Assembly: GCA_963751425.1 (NCBI GenBank)
Contig: CAVVUF010000002.1
Span: forward strand, 1,302,001 to 1,366,000
DNA: 64,000 bases
Direction: 5' to 3'
From: CAVVUF01 sp963751425
GTDB taxonomy: Bacteria; Chloroflexota; Anaerolineae; Anaerolineales; UBA4823
Shown: positions 21,883-29,642 of the stretch, piece after piece
Position numbering within the stretch: position 1 is the stretch's first letter
Layout: the number at the start of each line of letters is the position of its first letter
Translations under genes and position numbers: made by a program
The notes under the pieces: generated by a model
What the model was told of the DNA's origin: nothing
What the model saw: the letters and a program-made list of their open reading frames with translations, nothing else
The model's database searches: none

Positions 21883-22101
21883 ATGATCCTACTGAAATTA
21901 TCCCCTGAAAAACGTGAGCCTTTCATCTGGTATATCTTTGCCCTGGCGCAGATTTCGATGGCTGCCAGTGGTATCCTGGGGCACTTTTTTGAGGACCAGG
22001 TGCCATTCTTGATCGGCATGCTGACCGGTTTTGCCATGGTGGGCAACCTGTTCTTCCTAACCCAGGTAAAGCATCTCAAGCGACCAATTAACAAGCATTA
22101 G
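21883..22101 (+). CDS. Small two-span membrane protein
   Basis: 72 residues. AGGAGG at 21872 fixes the ATG at 21883; a GTG 6 bp earlier overlaps the ribosome site. Two hydrophobic segments (FIWYIFALAQISMAASGILG and FLIGMLTGFAMVGNLFFLTQ) are joined by a short acidic loop, with a basic tail. It is the first gene of a three-gene unit with another membrane protein and an XRE regulator, a layout common for small self-regulated membrane modules. The function is not known. Confidence 0.65.
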   Translation: MILLKLSPEKREPFIWYIFALAQISMAASGILGHFFEDQVPFLIGMLTGFAMVGNLFFLTQVKHLKRPINKH

Positions 22102-22109
22102 GAGTCCCG

Positions 22110-22499
22110 ATGATCGAAAGAGCTAAAGAACGTTTTCCACTCATCCGCCCGCTGCTTATCCCGGTGTTGCTTTATATAGGACTGTTAGTCTGGTCGCTGA
22201 ACTGGCTGCAGTCCCATCCCGACTCCGCCTGGCGCTACCTGGTTGCGCTGGCACCGATGCTGCCGGGGATCTTCATCGCCCTCGGGATCTTACGTGCCAT
22301 CCGCAGGCTGGATGAACTGGCGCAGAAGATCCTTTTGGAGGGCATGTCGGTCAGCTTCTTCTTTACCTTGATTTTGACCCTCAGCCTGGGCTTGCTGAGT
22401 ATGGCTGGCCTCCCCCAGCCGAATACCGTTTATATCAGCCTGTTTATGGTCGTGATGTGGCTGGCGGGGAAGCTGTTTTTCAGCGGGAAATACCAGTGA
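22110..22499 (+). CDS. Four-span membrane protein in the XRE operon
   Basis: 129 residues with four hydrophobic segments. A conserved-looking cytoplasmic stretch RRLDELAQKILLEGMSVSF separates spans 2 and 3. TAGGAG precedes the ATG. This layout, paired with a short YozG-like XRE regulator, matches a widespread group of small bacterial membrane proteins of unknown role. The stop overlaps the regulator start, which implies coupled translation. Confidence 0.7.
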   Translation: MIERAKERFPLIRPLLIPVLLYIGLLVWSLNWLQSHPDSAWRYLVALAPMLPGIFIALGILRAIRRLDELAQKILLEGMSVSFFFTLILTLSLGLLSMAGLPQPNTVYISLFMVVMWLAGKLFFSGKYQ

Positions 22500-22684
22500 A
22501 GAATCGCCTGAAAGTCTTGCGTGCCGAGCGAGACTGGTCGCAAGCGCTTCTGGCTGAGAAGCTGGGGGTCTCCCGCCAGACGATCAACGCCCTGGAGACC
22601 GGGAGGTATGATCCCAGCCTGGACCTGGCTTTCAAGATCGCACGCCTGTTCGAGATGCAGATCGAGGAGATTTTCCAGCCTTAA
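22496..22684 (+). CDS. XRE-family transcriptional regulator (YozG-like)
   Basis: 62 residues that are almost entirely one helix-turn-helix domain: LKVLRAERDWSQALLAEKLG, VSRQTINALETGRYDPSLDL, AFKIARLFEMQIEEIF. The start is GTG, overlapping the previous stop as GTGA. Proteins of this size bind DNA as dimers. The palindrome in the operon promoter is the likely operator, giving autoregulation of the two membrane proteins. Confidence 0.88.
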   Translation: MKNRLKVLRAERDWSQALLAEKLGVSRQTINALETGRYDPSLDLAFKIARLFEMQIEEIFQP

Positions 22685-22716
22685 AATGGTTGAGATCGAA
22701 CCGATTACTCTAAGTA

Positions 22717-22747
22717 AGCTCACGGATCAACGCGGATTTCACGGATC
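22717..22747 (+). repeat. Fragment of a dispersed intergenic repeat
   Basis: The stretch resembling 'cacggatcaacgcggat' has a weaker relative near 25245 (cgatgaacacgaggttcaca). Such sequences recur between genes in many Chloroflexota and other genomes. Only two copies are visible here, so this is tentative. Confidence 0.3.
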
Positions 22748-22770
22748 TGGTGAGAAAAAAGAATTTGTGG

Positions 22771-23274
22771 TTACGAGCCAGGATGCTGCTTGGTGATGAA
22801 CTTAATGAAGTCCAGGTCGCCGGGGGAATGCCCGAGCGTTCCCAGGTACTGCCCGATCTCACTGCGGTGGTGCGTCCCGTGGTTGACAATGTGGATAATA
22901 ATGTGCCAGAGCGGGCGGGAACGGTAGCGAGCCCGCGGCCAGCGGTAGAGTACCTCACCAGCCGCCTGTTCGATGCTGAGGGTTTTGACATAGGTCTCCA
23001 GGCGCTTATCTTCCTCTTTCCAATATAGGCGCAGCCTGGCCAGGTCTGGGAGCTCTGCCTCGGAGAGGTGGTGAATGGGGAGCTCGCCTTCCTGGCAGCC
23101 CAGGTGCCAGTACCACTGCGCATCGAGCGTGTGAAGGAGCGTACTGAAAACGCTGTTCTGGCTCAACCAGCTGGGGGCGGTGAGCTGTTCTGGGGTGAGG
23201 TGGGCGGCGGCCTGGAGCAGGCGCGTGTTTGCCCAGGTGTTGTATTGGACGAGAGCCAATAAATTCTCTTTCAT
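22771..23274 (-). CDS. DinB-family protein
   Basis: 167 residues forming a four-helix bundle with the DinB/YfiT metal-site pattern: a His in TLLHTLDAQWYWHLG and two late His in IIIHIVNHGTHHRSEIGQYL. Most family members bind Zn or Ni and act as thiol-dependent S-transferases; some are of unknown activity. The ATG overlaps the stop of the upstream GNAT gene as ATGA, so the two are co-translated. Confidence 0.85.
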   Translation of the reverse strand: MKENLLALVQYNTWANTRLLQAAAHLTPEQLTAPSWLSQNSVFSTLLHTLDAQWYWHLGCQEGELPIHHLSEAELPDLARLRLYWKEEDKRLETYVKTLSIEQAAGEVLYRWPRARYRSRPLWHIIIHIVNHGTHHRSEIGQYLGTLGHSPGDLDFIKFITKQHPGS

Positions 23275-24200
23275 GCTGTGCCTCCGTAATTCTTGCGGAA
23301 CACGCGCACATCCTGGATCACTTGAAAGCCCAGCGACTCGTACAAAGCCAGGGCGGTTTTCCTATCGTTGTCGGTCTCAACGAAGATCGAGCTGATCCCC
23401 AGCGCCTGCATGCGGTGCAGCACCTCTGCCAGCGCCAGGCGTCCCAGGGCGTAGCGGCGGAAATCTGGGTGGCAGCCCAGCGGCTCGATCTGCCCAATCA
23501 GATCCCCGCCCACCTCCCGCATCAGCCAGCCGATGCAAAACGCTCCCAGCCGCCCATCGGGAGCAGCGATCACGATATCCAGGTCTGGGGTATATGCGGG
23601 ATGCTGCAGGGTGCGGAAGCGCCAGGCCAACGTCATGTTCTTGGTCTCGAAGGTCTCCTGGTGCAGCGCTACGTAGGCGGCGATCTCGCCCTCCCCGGCC
23701 AGCGGGCGCACCGTGAAGCCCTTTGGGATCGGGTACTGGCGGATGGGCTCCTGGGCGTCCCGCTGCATCAGCACCTTGCTCCAGGAATCCTCGCCCATCT
23801 CCCCCTGGTCAGTGAAGCCAGCTTCTTCCAGCACCCGGATGTGCTCCGTTTGAGAGGCAAAGACATTTACATACCAGGCAGGGTGACCATAAGGACTCTC
23901 AATGATCTCCTCGGCAAGCGGGTCCGCCCAGGCCAGCAATTCCGCAAAGAGCTTGCTTGCTGCCTCGGGATGGCAGGCGTAATCGATCGTCCAGAAGGGG
24001 GTCTGCAGAACTGCCCAGCCCATCAGCTCACCCTTTTCCGTCTCCCACAACCGGGTATTCTCCGGCGTATCCAATCCCCAGGAGGAGAGGCGGTAGGGCA
24101 GGTCGACCGTGTGCAGGTGGTTGGCTGGGAAGGCCTGCGCCAGGGAGGCCATCCTTTTTTTATCGGCTTCGCCGGAATAGGCACGTGGCAAGATCTTCAA
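23271..24200 (-). CDS. GNAT-family N-acetyltransferase
   Basis: 309 residues. The start is a TTG at 24200, chosen because AGGAGG lies 4 nt before it; the frame is open further upstream but without a ribosome site. The C-terminal half carries the GNAT core, with the acetyl-CoA loop region in EPLGCHPDFRRYALGRLALA and the final strands SIFVETDNDRKTALALYESL. The N-terminal half looks like a degenerate second GNAT domain. The substrate is unknown. It is translationally coupled to the DinB gene. Confidence 0.82.
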   Translation of the reverse strand: MKILPRAYSGEADKKRMASLAQAFPANHLHTVDLPYRLSSWGLDTPENTRLWETEKGELMGWAVLQTPFWTIDYACHPEAASKLFAELLAWADPLAEEIIESPYGHPAWYVNVFASQTEHIRVLEEAGFTDQGEMGEDSWSKVLMQRDAQEPIRQYPIPKGFTVRPLAGEGEIAAYVALHQETFETKNMTLAWRFRTLQHPAYTPDLDIVIAAPDGRLGAFCIGWLMREVGGDLIGQIEPLGCHPDFRRYALGRLALAEVLHRMQALGISSIFVETDNDRKTALALYESLGFQVIQDVRVFRKNYGGTA

Positions 24201-24270
24201 GTTTCCTCCTGGGACGATTATACCCTTGCCCGTACTTCCCGGACAAACACCTTGATCTGGAAGAATTCCT

Positions 24271-24802
24271 TCATCTCCCTTTTTTTTCCGATTGACTTGG
24301 TTTTCCTGGCAAGTTATCCTTTTCGATAAAGCGCTCGTCCGAGCGCGTCGAGCGGATTTTCTCAAGTACATTTTCCAGCCACCCAATGCGAGCCTGGGGG
24401 TGTTCATCAAACTCCGGCACATAAGGTTTGATATCCAGCAGCGGGGTTCCGTCCAGGATGTCCAGATTCTCCACTGAGAGGAGGTTGCCTTCGATCTTGA
24501 CCAGTGCCACGACCGACAGCCCGATCGGATTGGGGCACGTGGGGAGCACGCGTGGCGAAGAGGCCGTGCGTCTCCGAGCCCAGAAAGGGCGTGACAGTCA
24601 GCGAAATGCGTTCGACCTTGTGGAGGTGGTAGAGCAGGATCAGGTGTGAAAACCCCTCCAGGTCTTTCAATCCCACGCTGAGCTCAGGCAGGATTTCTAC
24701 CGTGCCCGCCGCGCTGGCTTCCCCGCTGGGCTGGATGGGCATGCCGGACAGATCTTTGAAGGGGCTGTGGATGGTGCCGATGGTATGGTAGGTGATGTCC
24801 AT
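24271..24802 (-). CDS. TrmO/UPF0066-like tRNA m6t6A methyltransferase, one frameshift
   Basis: The protein starts MDITYHTIGTIHSPF. The frame breaks near 24540 between HGLFATRA and CPNPIGLSVVALVKIEGN; joined, they restore the family motif R-x-P-x-x-PNPIGLS. DILDGTPLLDIKPYVPEFDE, the second conserved TrmO motif, follows. TrmO uses S-adenosylmethionine to N6-methylate t6A37 in tRNA. The restored length of about 177 residues is typical. It starts 5 bp after the VOC gene, so they are likely cotranscribed. The single break is probably an indel. A weak alternative is a non-tRNA SAM-dependent member of the same fold. Confidence 0.8.
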
Positions 24803-24806
24803 GAAA

Positions 24807-25208
24807 TTATTTTTGATCTCTCTTTCGATTGCTCGGATAGGATGTAATCGTGAGGGCATAACCGGCCGGGTCGAGGAATGCTGCCGTGCGCAGCCTCCAG
24901 GGCATGTCGGTCGGAGGCTCGAGGAATTCGACACCCTGACTGAGGAGCTGTTGGTAAGCTGCATCCACATCTGCGACCACGAAATCGACCATCACACCCT
25001 TGCCTTTCGCCCCCCAACGGGCACATTCTTCCGGGCTGCTGCTGATACACAGGGTCATCTCGTGTTTGCTGCTGATCCAGTAGCCCACAAACCAGTCGTA
25101 GGTCACTTCGCGCAGCTCCAGGCCGAGCTTGCCCTCGTAGAAAGCGCGCGCGGCGGTCATGTCTGGATGGTACAGGATCACGAAGGACTCAAGAGGAGAG
25201 ATGCTCAT
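24807..25208 (-). CDS. VOC/glyoxalase-family protein
   Basis: 133 residues with the two beta-alpha-beta-beta-beta repeats of the VOC fold. It opens SFVILYHPDMTAARAFYEGK, has GVMVDFVVADVDAAYQQLLS in the middle, and ends in the strand AAFLDPAGYALTITSY. Members include glyoxalase I, dioxygenases and antibiotic-binding proteins; the substrate here is unknown. It is the first gene of a short unit with trmO. Confidence 0.8.
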   Translation of the reverse strand: MSISPLESFVILYHPDMTAARAFYEGKLGLELREVTYDWFVGYWISSKHEMTLCISSSPEECARWGAKGKGVMVDFVVADVDAAYQQLLSQGVEFLEPPTDMPWRLRTAAFLDPAGYALTITSYPSNRKRDQK

Positions 25209-25349
25209 TGGATGGTTTGCCTCCTCATCTGACCTTACAAACCTTACCGATGAACACGAGGTTCACAGATATCCTATTGTCGCGCTAAAATGGGAGATTG
25301 AGGCACCTATTTTCGTGTTGCTGCTGAAATCGATTGCTTAGGTTCGATC

Positions 25350-25404
25350 TTCACCAAATCTTCACAACTTATCCATCATTTATACACATCTTGCAGCTAT
25401 CCTT
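25350..25404 (+). promoter_or_regulatory. 11-bp-phased direct repeats and -10 before the NapH-like gene
   Basis: Hexamers TTCACC (25350), TTCACA (25361), TCCATC (25372) and TACACA (25383) are spaced exactly 11 bp apart. A -10-like TATCCT follows at 25399. The same design, with the same leading hexamers, occurs upstream of the DUF4405 gene at 40436. Repeats of this kind are bound by OmpR/PhoB-class response regulators. The surrounding 25209-25545 stretch holds no gene. Confidence 0.6.
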
Positions 25405-25545
25405 AGGTTTGCAAACTGCCATAACTCATTTTATGAATCCGGCAATATCCAGGGCGGTTTGCACAAAGTGATTGGCGAATTTTCGTCAAATTCTTTAAGG
25501 TCACCTTCGGCCAATCACACACTCTTACCTTGGAGGAGTTCCACC

Positions 25546-26457
25546 ATGACATCTCAACCTGTGCCGCCCAACCGCAGCCTGGTCAAGCCGCGCTTGCGCG
25601 GCTGGAAAGCTCTTTTCACCCACCGGACATTCCGCCGCCTGATGCAGCTCTATTTTGCGGGATTCATCTTATTCATCACCGTCCAGCATGTGACGGCTGG
25701 CGAGGGCAGTACGAACGTCACCGCCTCGCCAGAAGCTTACTGCCCCTTTGGCGGGCTGGAATCGCTGTATAAATTCATCGTCAGCGGCGGGAGCACCGTG
25801 CCCCACACGCACCTCTCGAACATGGTGATGCTGGTGGCGGTGCTGGTAACGGCCCTGCTGCTGCGCTCTGCCTTCTGCGGCTGGATCTGCCCCCTGGGTT
25901 TCATCCAGGAAATGGTCAGCCGCTTTAGCGCCTTCCTGGGCAAGCATTTCCCGTTCTACAAGCGCGGCATGAGGAGCCTGAAAACTCGCCTGGCGCCGCT
26001 TTCTTTCCTGGACCGCTACCTGCGCCTGATCAAATACGGTGTGCTCATCTGGGCGGTGGTGGGTGCGGCAGTCTACGGCGTGATGGTCTTCCGCGATTAC
26101 GATCCCTGGTCGGCCCTGATCAATATCGCCGAGTTCAGCTTCACCCCGGGTTTGATTGTCCTGGGAGTGACGCTGGTGGGAGCGTTCTTTGTAGAACGGC
26201 CCTGGTGCCGCTATGCCTGCCCCCTGGGGGCTGCCAGCGGCTTGCTGGGCAAGTTCAGCCCGGTCTACCTGAAGCGGGAGGAGAGCGCCTGCAAGGTGTG
26301 TAAGGTTTGCACCACCGCTTGCCCGATGGGATTGCCGGTGCACACGGCGGATACGATCAAGAGCGCCGACTGTATCGCCTGCCTGGAGTGCGTGGGCGCC
26401 TGCCCGCGCCAGGGCGCCTTGGAAGTCAAGTTGAGCCTGCCCCTGGTGGGCAAGTAA
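25546..26457 (+). CDS. NapH/MauN-like 4Fe-4S membrane ferredoxin
   Basis: 303 residues from the ATG at 25546, which follows GGAGGAG at good spacing; the frame is open further upstream but without a ribosome site. Four to five membrane spans carry two conserved CP motifs (CGWICPLG and CRYACPLGA). The C-terminus has two ferredoxin sites, CKVCKVCTTACP and CIACLECVGACP, each C-x2-C-x2-C-x3-CP. NapH-type proteins pass electrons from membrane quinol to a partner on the other face. The next gene, 12 bp downstream, encodes a membrane-anchored partner. No reductase subunit is present nearby. Confidence 0.87.
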   Translation: MTSQPVPPNRSLVKPRLRGWKALFTHRTFRRLMQLYFAGFILFITVQHVTAGEGSTNVTASPEAYCPFGGLESLYKFIVSGGSTVPHTHLSNMVMLVAVLVTALLLRSAFCGWICPLGFIQEMVSRFSAFLGKHFPFYKRGMRSLKTRLAPLSFLDRYLRLIKYGVLIWAVVGAAVYGVMVFRDYDPWSALINIAEFSFTPGLIVLGVTLVGAFFVERPWCRYACPLGAASGLLGKFSPVYLKREESACKVCKVCTTACPMGLPVHTADTIKSADCIACLECVGACPRQGALEVKLSLPLVGK

Positions 26458-26469
26458 GAGGAGCATGAA

Positions 26470-27105
26470 ATGACCATCAAACCAATTATTTTCGGTATCC
26501 TGGTGCTGGTAATTTTTGAAGGCTTGATCCTGGGTTTTCAAAGGGCTGGCATCTGGTCGGTTTCGGGCAAGGTCGCCAGCGATGGAAAGGCTGTGCAGCC
26601 CTCTGCGGAGGATGTCAATTCGATCAAGGGCTGGATGACGCTCGAGCAGGTCTCAACGGCTTTCGATGTCCCGCTGAATGAGCTCCTGGCGGCCTTCAAC
26701 CTGCCGGCTGATACGCCTGCCGCTACAGCGGTGAAAGACCTGGAGAGTGATACTTTTTCGGTGGAAGGTTTGCGGGAATGGCTGCAGTCTCGATCTCTAC
26801 CCGCTCAGCCGGAGAAGTACGTAGAACCCACTCAAGAACCGACTCCCACGCCAGCCGCGGCACCTGCTGAACCGACTGCAACCCTAGAGTCAACTGAGCA
26901 TGTCGCTCCCGATAAAACCATCACTGGAAAAACCACCTTCCAGGACCTGCTCGATTGGGGAATGGAAGAAGAGGTCATCCGGCAGGTGATCGGCGGCGAC
27001 CTGCCACCTCTGACTACCCTGGTCAAAGATCATGTCACCCAGCAAGGGAAGCCTTTCTCAGAGGTAAAAGCGGCGCTGCAAACGGAAGTCGATAAGATCA
27101 GGTAG
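26470..27105 (+). CDS. Membrane-anchored partner of the NapH-like protein
   Basis: 211 residues. One N-terminal span (IIFGILVLVIFEGLILGF) is followed by a small helical domain (about 45-100: IKGWMTLEQVSTAFDVPLNE, LLAAFNLPADTPAATAVKDL), a Pro/Thr/Glu linker and a second related domain (about 150-210: ITGKTTFQDLLDWGMEEEVI, VIGGDLPPLTTLVKDHV). The two domains look like diverged copies of one fold. Such domains are found next to NapH-like ferredoxins, but I know no assigned function. The spacing of 12 bp to the ferredoxin gene implies one operon. Confidence 0.65.
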   Translation: MTIKPIIFGILVLVIFEGLILGFQRAGIWSVSGKVASDGKAVQPSAEDVNSIKGWMTLEQVSTAFDVPLNELLAAFNLPADTPAATAVKDLESDTFSVEGLREWLQSRSLPAQPEKYVEPTQEPTPTPAAAPAEPTATLESTEHVAPDKTITGKTTFQDLLDWGMEEEVIRQVIGGDLPPLTTLVKDHVTQQGKPFSEVKAALQTEVDKIR

Positions 27106-27120
27106 CAGAGCTTCCCTATG

Positions 27121-27165
27121 GGTGTGGTCATCCAGTGGATGAATATCCATGGGGATGACCACACC
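27121..27165 (+). terminator. 13-bp perfect hairpin between convergent genes
   Basis: GGTGTGGTCATCC at 27121 is fully complementary to GGATGACCACACC at 27153, with an inner TGGAT/ATCCA pair in the loop. It sits 16 bp after the partner gene and faces the end of chrA. No U-run follows, so termination would rely on the hairpin itself. Confidence 0.55.
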
Positions 27166-27285
27166 CCAGCCTGTCTGGCTGGCCAGAGCCTGGATATGAA
27201 AAAGAAAATATCCGCAGTGGCTTCGTCCAGCGCCCACGGTGCATGTTCGTTTGTGATGAACGGTAGACAACCTGACAATATTTTC

Positions 27286-28458
27286 TTATCTGAGCAGAAC
27301 AACCGAGAATAAGATCCCGGCGATAACCACCCAGAGAATATCCGTTTTTAACAGCAAAGCAATCAAAGCAGCCGCAGCCAGCAGAATGTGGGGGATGTCC
27401 CAGTGCACGTTCCCGGCGAAACGGAGGGTTACTGTGAAAAGCAACCCAACAAATGAGCACAGCACTCCCTGGATCACTTGATTGAAATAAGCCGAGGAAC
27501 GCAACTTATCAAAATAAGGGGCGATTCCTACAACAAGGATAAAAGATGGCAGGAAAATACTAATCGTGGCGAGAATGCCTCCCCACGGTCCGTACAGCAG
27601 GTAACCGATGAAGGTGGCCGTAATGACGATGGGGCCTGGGGTTACCTGCCCCAAGGCGATGCCATTGAGGAAAGTTGCACTGTCCATCCATTGGCGTACT
27701 TCCACAACTTCATGATACATCAGAGGAATTGAAGCAAAGCCGCCCCCAAAAGCAAACAGGTCGATCCGTAAAAAGAGCGTGGCCAGATTGAACCAAGCGC
27801 GTTGGAAGAAGAAAAGCAGTGCTAAACCCAGAACCACTGCGCTTACGATCCACACGACAGGCCCGGTTGTGGATTGGACATGCGCTGGAGGAGGGTCTGG
27901 ATCAGCAGCAGGCTGTTTCGATTCCGGTCGCATGAGAACCAATCCCCCGACCGCAGCCGCCAGGATGACGATGACCGGATTGACATTCAAACCAAACAGG
28001 GCTGCCGCTGCCCCTGCAATGGCGAAATGCCTCCAACTTTTCAAGGTAGTTCTTCCGAATAAAAGGGTGGCATTCGCAATGAGGGCCACGATGATCGCCT
28101 GAAGCCCGGAGAAGGCCGAAATCACCACGGGCATATTCTGGGCATAGAGATAAGCAGCCGCAGCGGCCATCATCATCAGAAAAGCAGGCAAACCAAAGCC
28201 GATAAAGCTGACCGCTGCTCCAGCCACACCTCTGGTCCGTAATCCAACATAGGCTGTCGTCTGCATGGCAGTGGCGCCAGGGATCATTTGGCATAGGGCT
28301 ACTCCCTGGTTGAAGGTCTCCTTGTCCAGCCAGCTTTTCTGATCGACTGCCATCTTGCGGATATAGGCCACCATGGATGGTCCGCCAAAGGCGGTCAAGC
28401 CCAGGCGAAAAAAAGAACGGAATAATTCAAATAAGGTGGGTTGTGTGAGGGAGGGCAT
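27286..28458 (-). CDS. chrA: Chromate transporter ChrA
   Basis: 390 residues made of two homologous CHR halves. The first has FFRLGLTAFGGPSMVAYIRK and GVALCQMIPGATAMQTTAYV; the second has LRIDLFAFGGGFASIPLMYH and IALGQVTPGPIVITATFIGY. The GG and PG motifs and about 10-12 hydrophobic segments are those of long-chain ChrA proteins, which expel chromate or related anions. A hydrophilic loop with many Pro (about 182-200) separates the halves. No chromate reductase or regulator gene is next to it, so the physiological anion is uncertain. Confidence 0.9.
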   Translation of the reverse strand: MPSLTQPTLFELFRSFFRLGLTAFGGPSMVAYIRKMAVDQKSWLDKETFNQGVALCQMIPGATAMQTTAYVGLRTRGVAGAAVSFIGFGLPAFLMMMAAAAAYLYAQNMPVVISAFSGLQAIIVALIANATLLFGRTTLKSWRHFAIAGAAAALFGLNVNPVIVILAAAVGGLVLMRPESKQPAADPDPPPAHVQSTTGPVVWIVSAVVLGLALLFFFQRAWFNLATLFLRIDLFAFGGGFASIPLMYHEVVEVRQWMDSATFLNGIALGQVTPGPIVITATFIGYLLYGPWGGILATISIFLPSFILVVGIAPYFDKLRSSAYFNQVIQGVLCSFVGLLFTVTLRFAGNVHWDIPHILLAAAALIALLLKTDILWVVIAGILFSVVLLR

Positions 28459-28517
28459 GTCACTTAATATGACATCATCTTACCAGCAATCAACACTGAA
28501 ATTTCCAGGAAGAATTA

Positions 28518-28566
28518 AAACATGGGTGGCATGCTTGACAATCAAAGCGAATGCTCACCCATGTTT
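28518..28566 (-). terminator. Terminator of the PadR/Cys-rich unit
   Basis: AAACATGGGTG (28518-28528) pairs with CACCCATGTTT (28556-28566). Read on the minus strand the stem is followed by TTTTAATTC. It sits 25 bp past the Cys-rich gene and may also stop read-through towards chrA. Confidence 0.65.
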
Positions 28567-28590
28567 CAAAATTACTCTTGCCGCCTCTGC

Positions 28591-28800
28591 TTACTTGCGT
28601 AAATCTGCCAAATGCTCTTCGACTGCCTGCACTTCAGTTTTCAGCTCTTCCAAATAGGCTTCCAATTCTGCGATCTGCTCGGCTTTCGTCTGATAGCGCC
28701 TCTCGAAGTGCCCGGCGTGTCCGCCGCATTCACAACCACAGCCGCCAGCGCTGCCACAGCTGCACCCTTGCTCTGATTCACAACCACACTGTTTACACAT
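28591..28800 (-). CDS. Small Cys-rich protein with C-terminal coiled coil (DUF5320-like)
   Basis: 69 residues. The first 27 hold eight cysteines in CxxCxC, CxC and CxCxC spacing with Gly and His, a likely metal or Fe-S binding head. Residues 38-68 (AEQIAELEAYLEELKTEVQA) form a heptad-patterned coiled coil that could dimerise. This resembles the DUF5320 group, often encoded beside PadR or NifX/Mrp-type genes. It begins 12 bp after the PadR stop, so both share a promoter. The metal and role are unknown. Confidence 0.7.
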   Translation of the reverse strand: MCKQCGCESEQGCSCGSAGGCGCECGGHAGHFERRYQTKAEQIAELEAYLEELKTEVQAVEEHLADLRK

Positions 28801-28812
28801 TGCATTTCTCCT

Positions 28813-29181
28813 TTATTTTGGAAACAAGGTCTCGTAATCCGATAGAAATCGATCTAACGCTTGATGGGTCTGATGAATAGTCGCTGCCCAGGCATGCAAA
28901 AATTCCTTGCCCTGGTCTGTTAATTCGTACACGCGCCGCGCCGGGCCGCTGTTCTGTGGTTCCCAGGTGGAACAGACCAGCCCATCTTCTTCGAGCGAAC
29001 GCAGCATCCGGTAGAAGTTGCCGGGGTCGGGGGCAGCACTGCCTTCCTGGCTTAAGCGCTCGATCAGCTCATATCCATGAGATGTTTTCTTAGCCAGCTC
29101 AAGCAGCAAGCGCGGCAGGGCGAAGTTGGGTACCCGCTCCACTTTGCAATGACATTCGCCTGATTTCGTTTGATCGCACAT
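28813..29181 (-). CDS. PadR-family transcriptional regulator
   Basis: 122 residues with the PadR winged helix: LPRLLLELAKKTSHGYELIE, DPGNFYRMLRSLEEDGLVCS and RRVYELTDQGKEFLHAW. A C-terminal helix would mediate dimerisation. The N-terminus carries an unusual CDQTKSGECHC stretch with three cysteines, suggesting the sensor binds a metal or reacts with thiols. A strong promoter with an ATGTAA-A-TTACAT palindrome precedes the gene, which fits autorepression. The downstream Cys-rich protein is a probable partner or target. Confidence 0.87.
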   Translation of the reverse strand: MCDQTKSGECHCKVERVPNFALPRLLLELAKKTSHGYELIERLSQEGSAAPDPGNFYRMLRSLEEDGLVCSTWEPQNSGPARRVYELTDQGKEFLHAWAATIHQTHQALDRFLSDYETLFPK

Positions 29182-29200
29182 ATTTGTTAAACTCTCTTAG

Positions 29201-29247
29201 ATGTAAATTACATATATAAGTATAAAACACAAGGTACGAATTGTCAA
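29201..29247 (-). promoter_or_regulatory. PadR-gene promoter with ATGT/ACAT operator
   Basis: On the minus strand TTGACA (29247-29242) and TATACT (29224-29219) are 17 bp apart. The perfect 13-bp palindrome ATGTAAATTACAT (29201-29213) covers the expected transcription start. PadR-type proteins commonly bind ATGT...ACAT dyads. Confidence 0.75.
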
Positions 29248-29302
29248 GGAGAATGTGTGAGCTTCTCCCCAAGCCCAATCGGCTGACTTGACAGGGCTTT
29301 CC

Positions 29303-29343
29303 TTGACATGGGGCACAAATATGCTATACTGGGGTATAGTATA
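29303..29343 (+). promoter_or_regulatory. Promoter of the FmdB-like gene with dyad at the start site
   Basis: TTGACA (29303) and TATACT (29325) are 16 bp apart. The -10 forms the left half of a dyad, TATACT-N7-AGTATA, ending at 29343, a possible operator. Confidence 0.6.
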
Positions 29344-29370
29344 TTTTTGCCGGAAAGGTGAGACCACACC

Positions 29371-29586
29371 ATGCCTCTTTACGAATACCATTGCAACGCT
29401 TGCAGCGAAGACTTTGAGAAAATGGTGCGCTTCTCCGAAGCGGACCTCAGCCCAGCCTGCCCGTCTTGCCAGAGCGGGGATACGAAGAAGAAGATCTCTG
29501 CCGTGGCTTCGTTCTCTGCCTCGCTGGGCAGCGCCAGCCTCTCGTCCTCCAGCAGCAGCTGCGGCTCGCGCGGCGGCTTTAGCTGA
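29371..29586 (+). CDS. FmdB-family zinc ribbon protein
   Basis: 71 residues. It opens MPLYEYHCNACSEDFEKMVR, the standard FmdB opening, and has a second knuckle in ACPSCQSGDTKKKISAVASF, giving a CxxC...CxxC zinc ribbon. The tail is rich in Ser and ends GSRGGFS. FmdB proteins are small and widespread; a role in gene regulation was proposed for the founding member, but the mechanism is unknown. The normal length is about 60-110 residues. Confidence 0.87.
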   Translation: MPLYEYHCNACSEDFEKMVRFSEADLSPACPSCQSGDTKKKISAVASFSASLGSASLSSSSSSCGSRGGFS

Positions 29587-29642
29587 GCCAGCTAATCCTA
29601 CCGGCCGTGGGCCGGTTCACGAATGGGTGTATTATTAACGGG

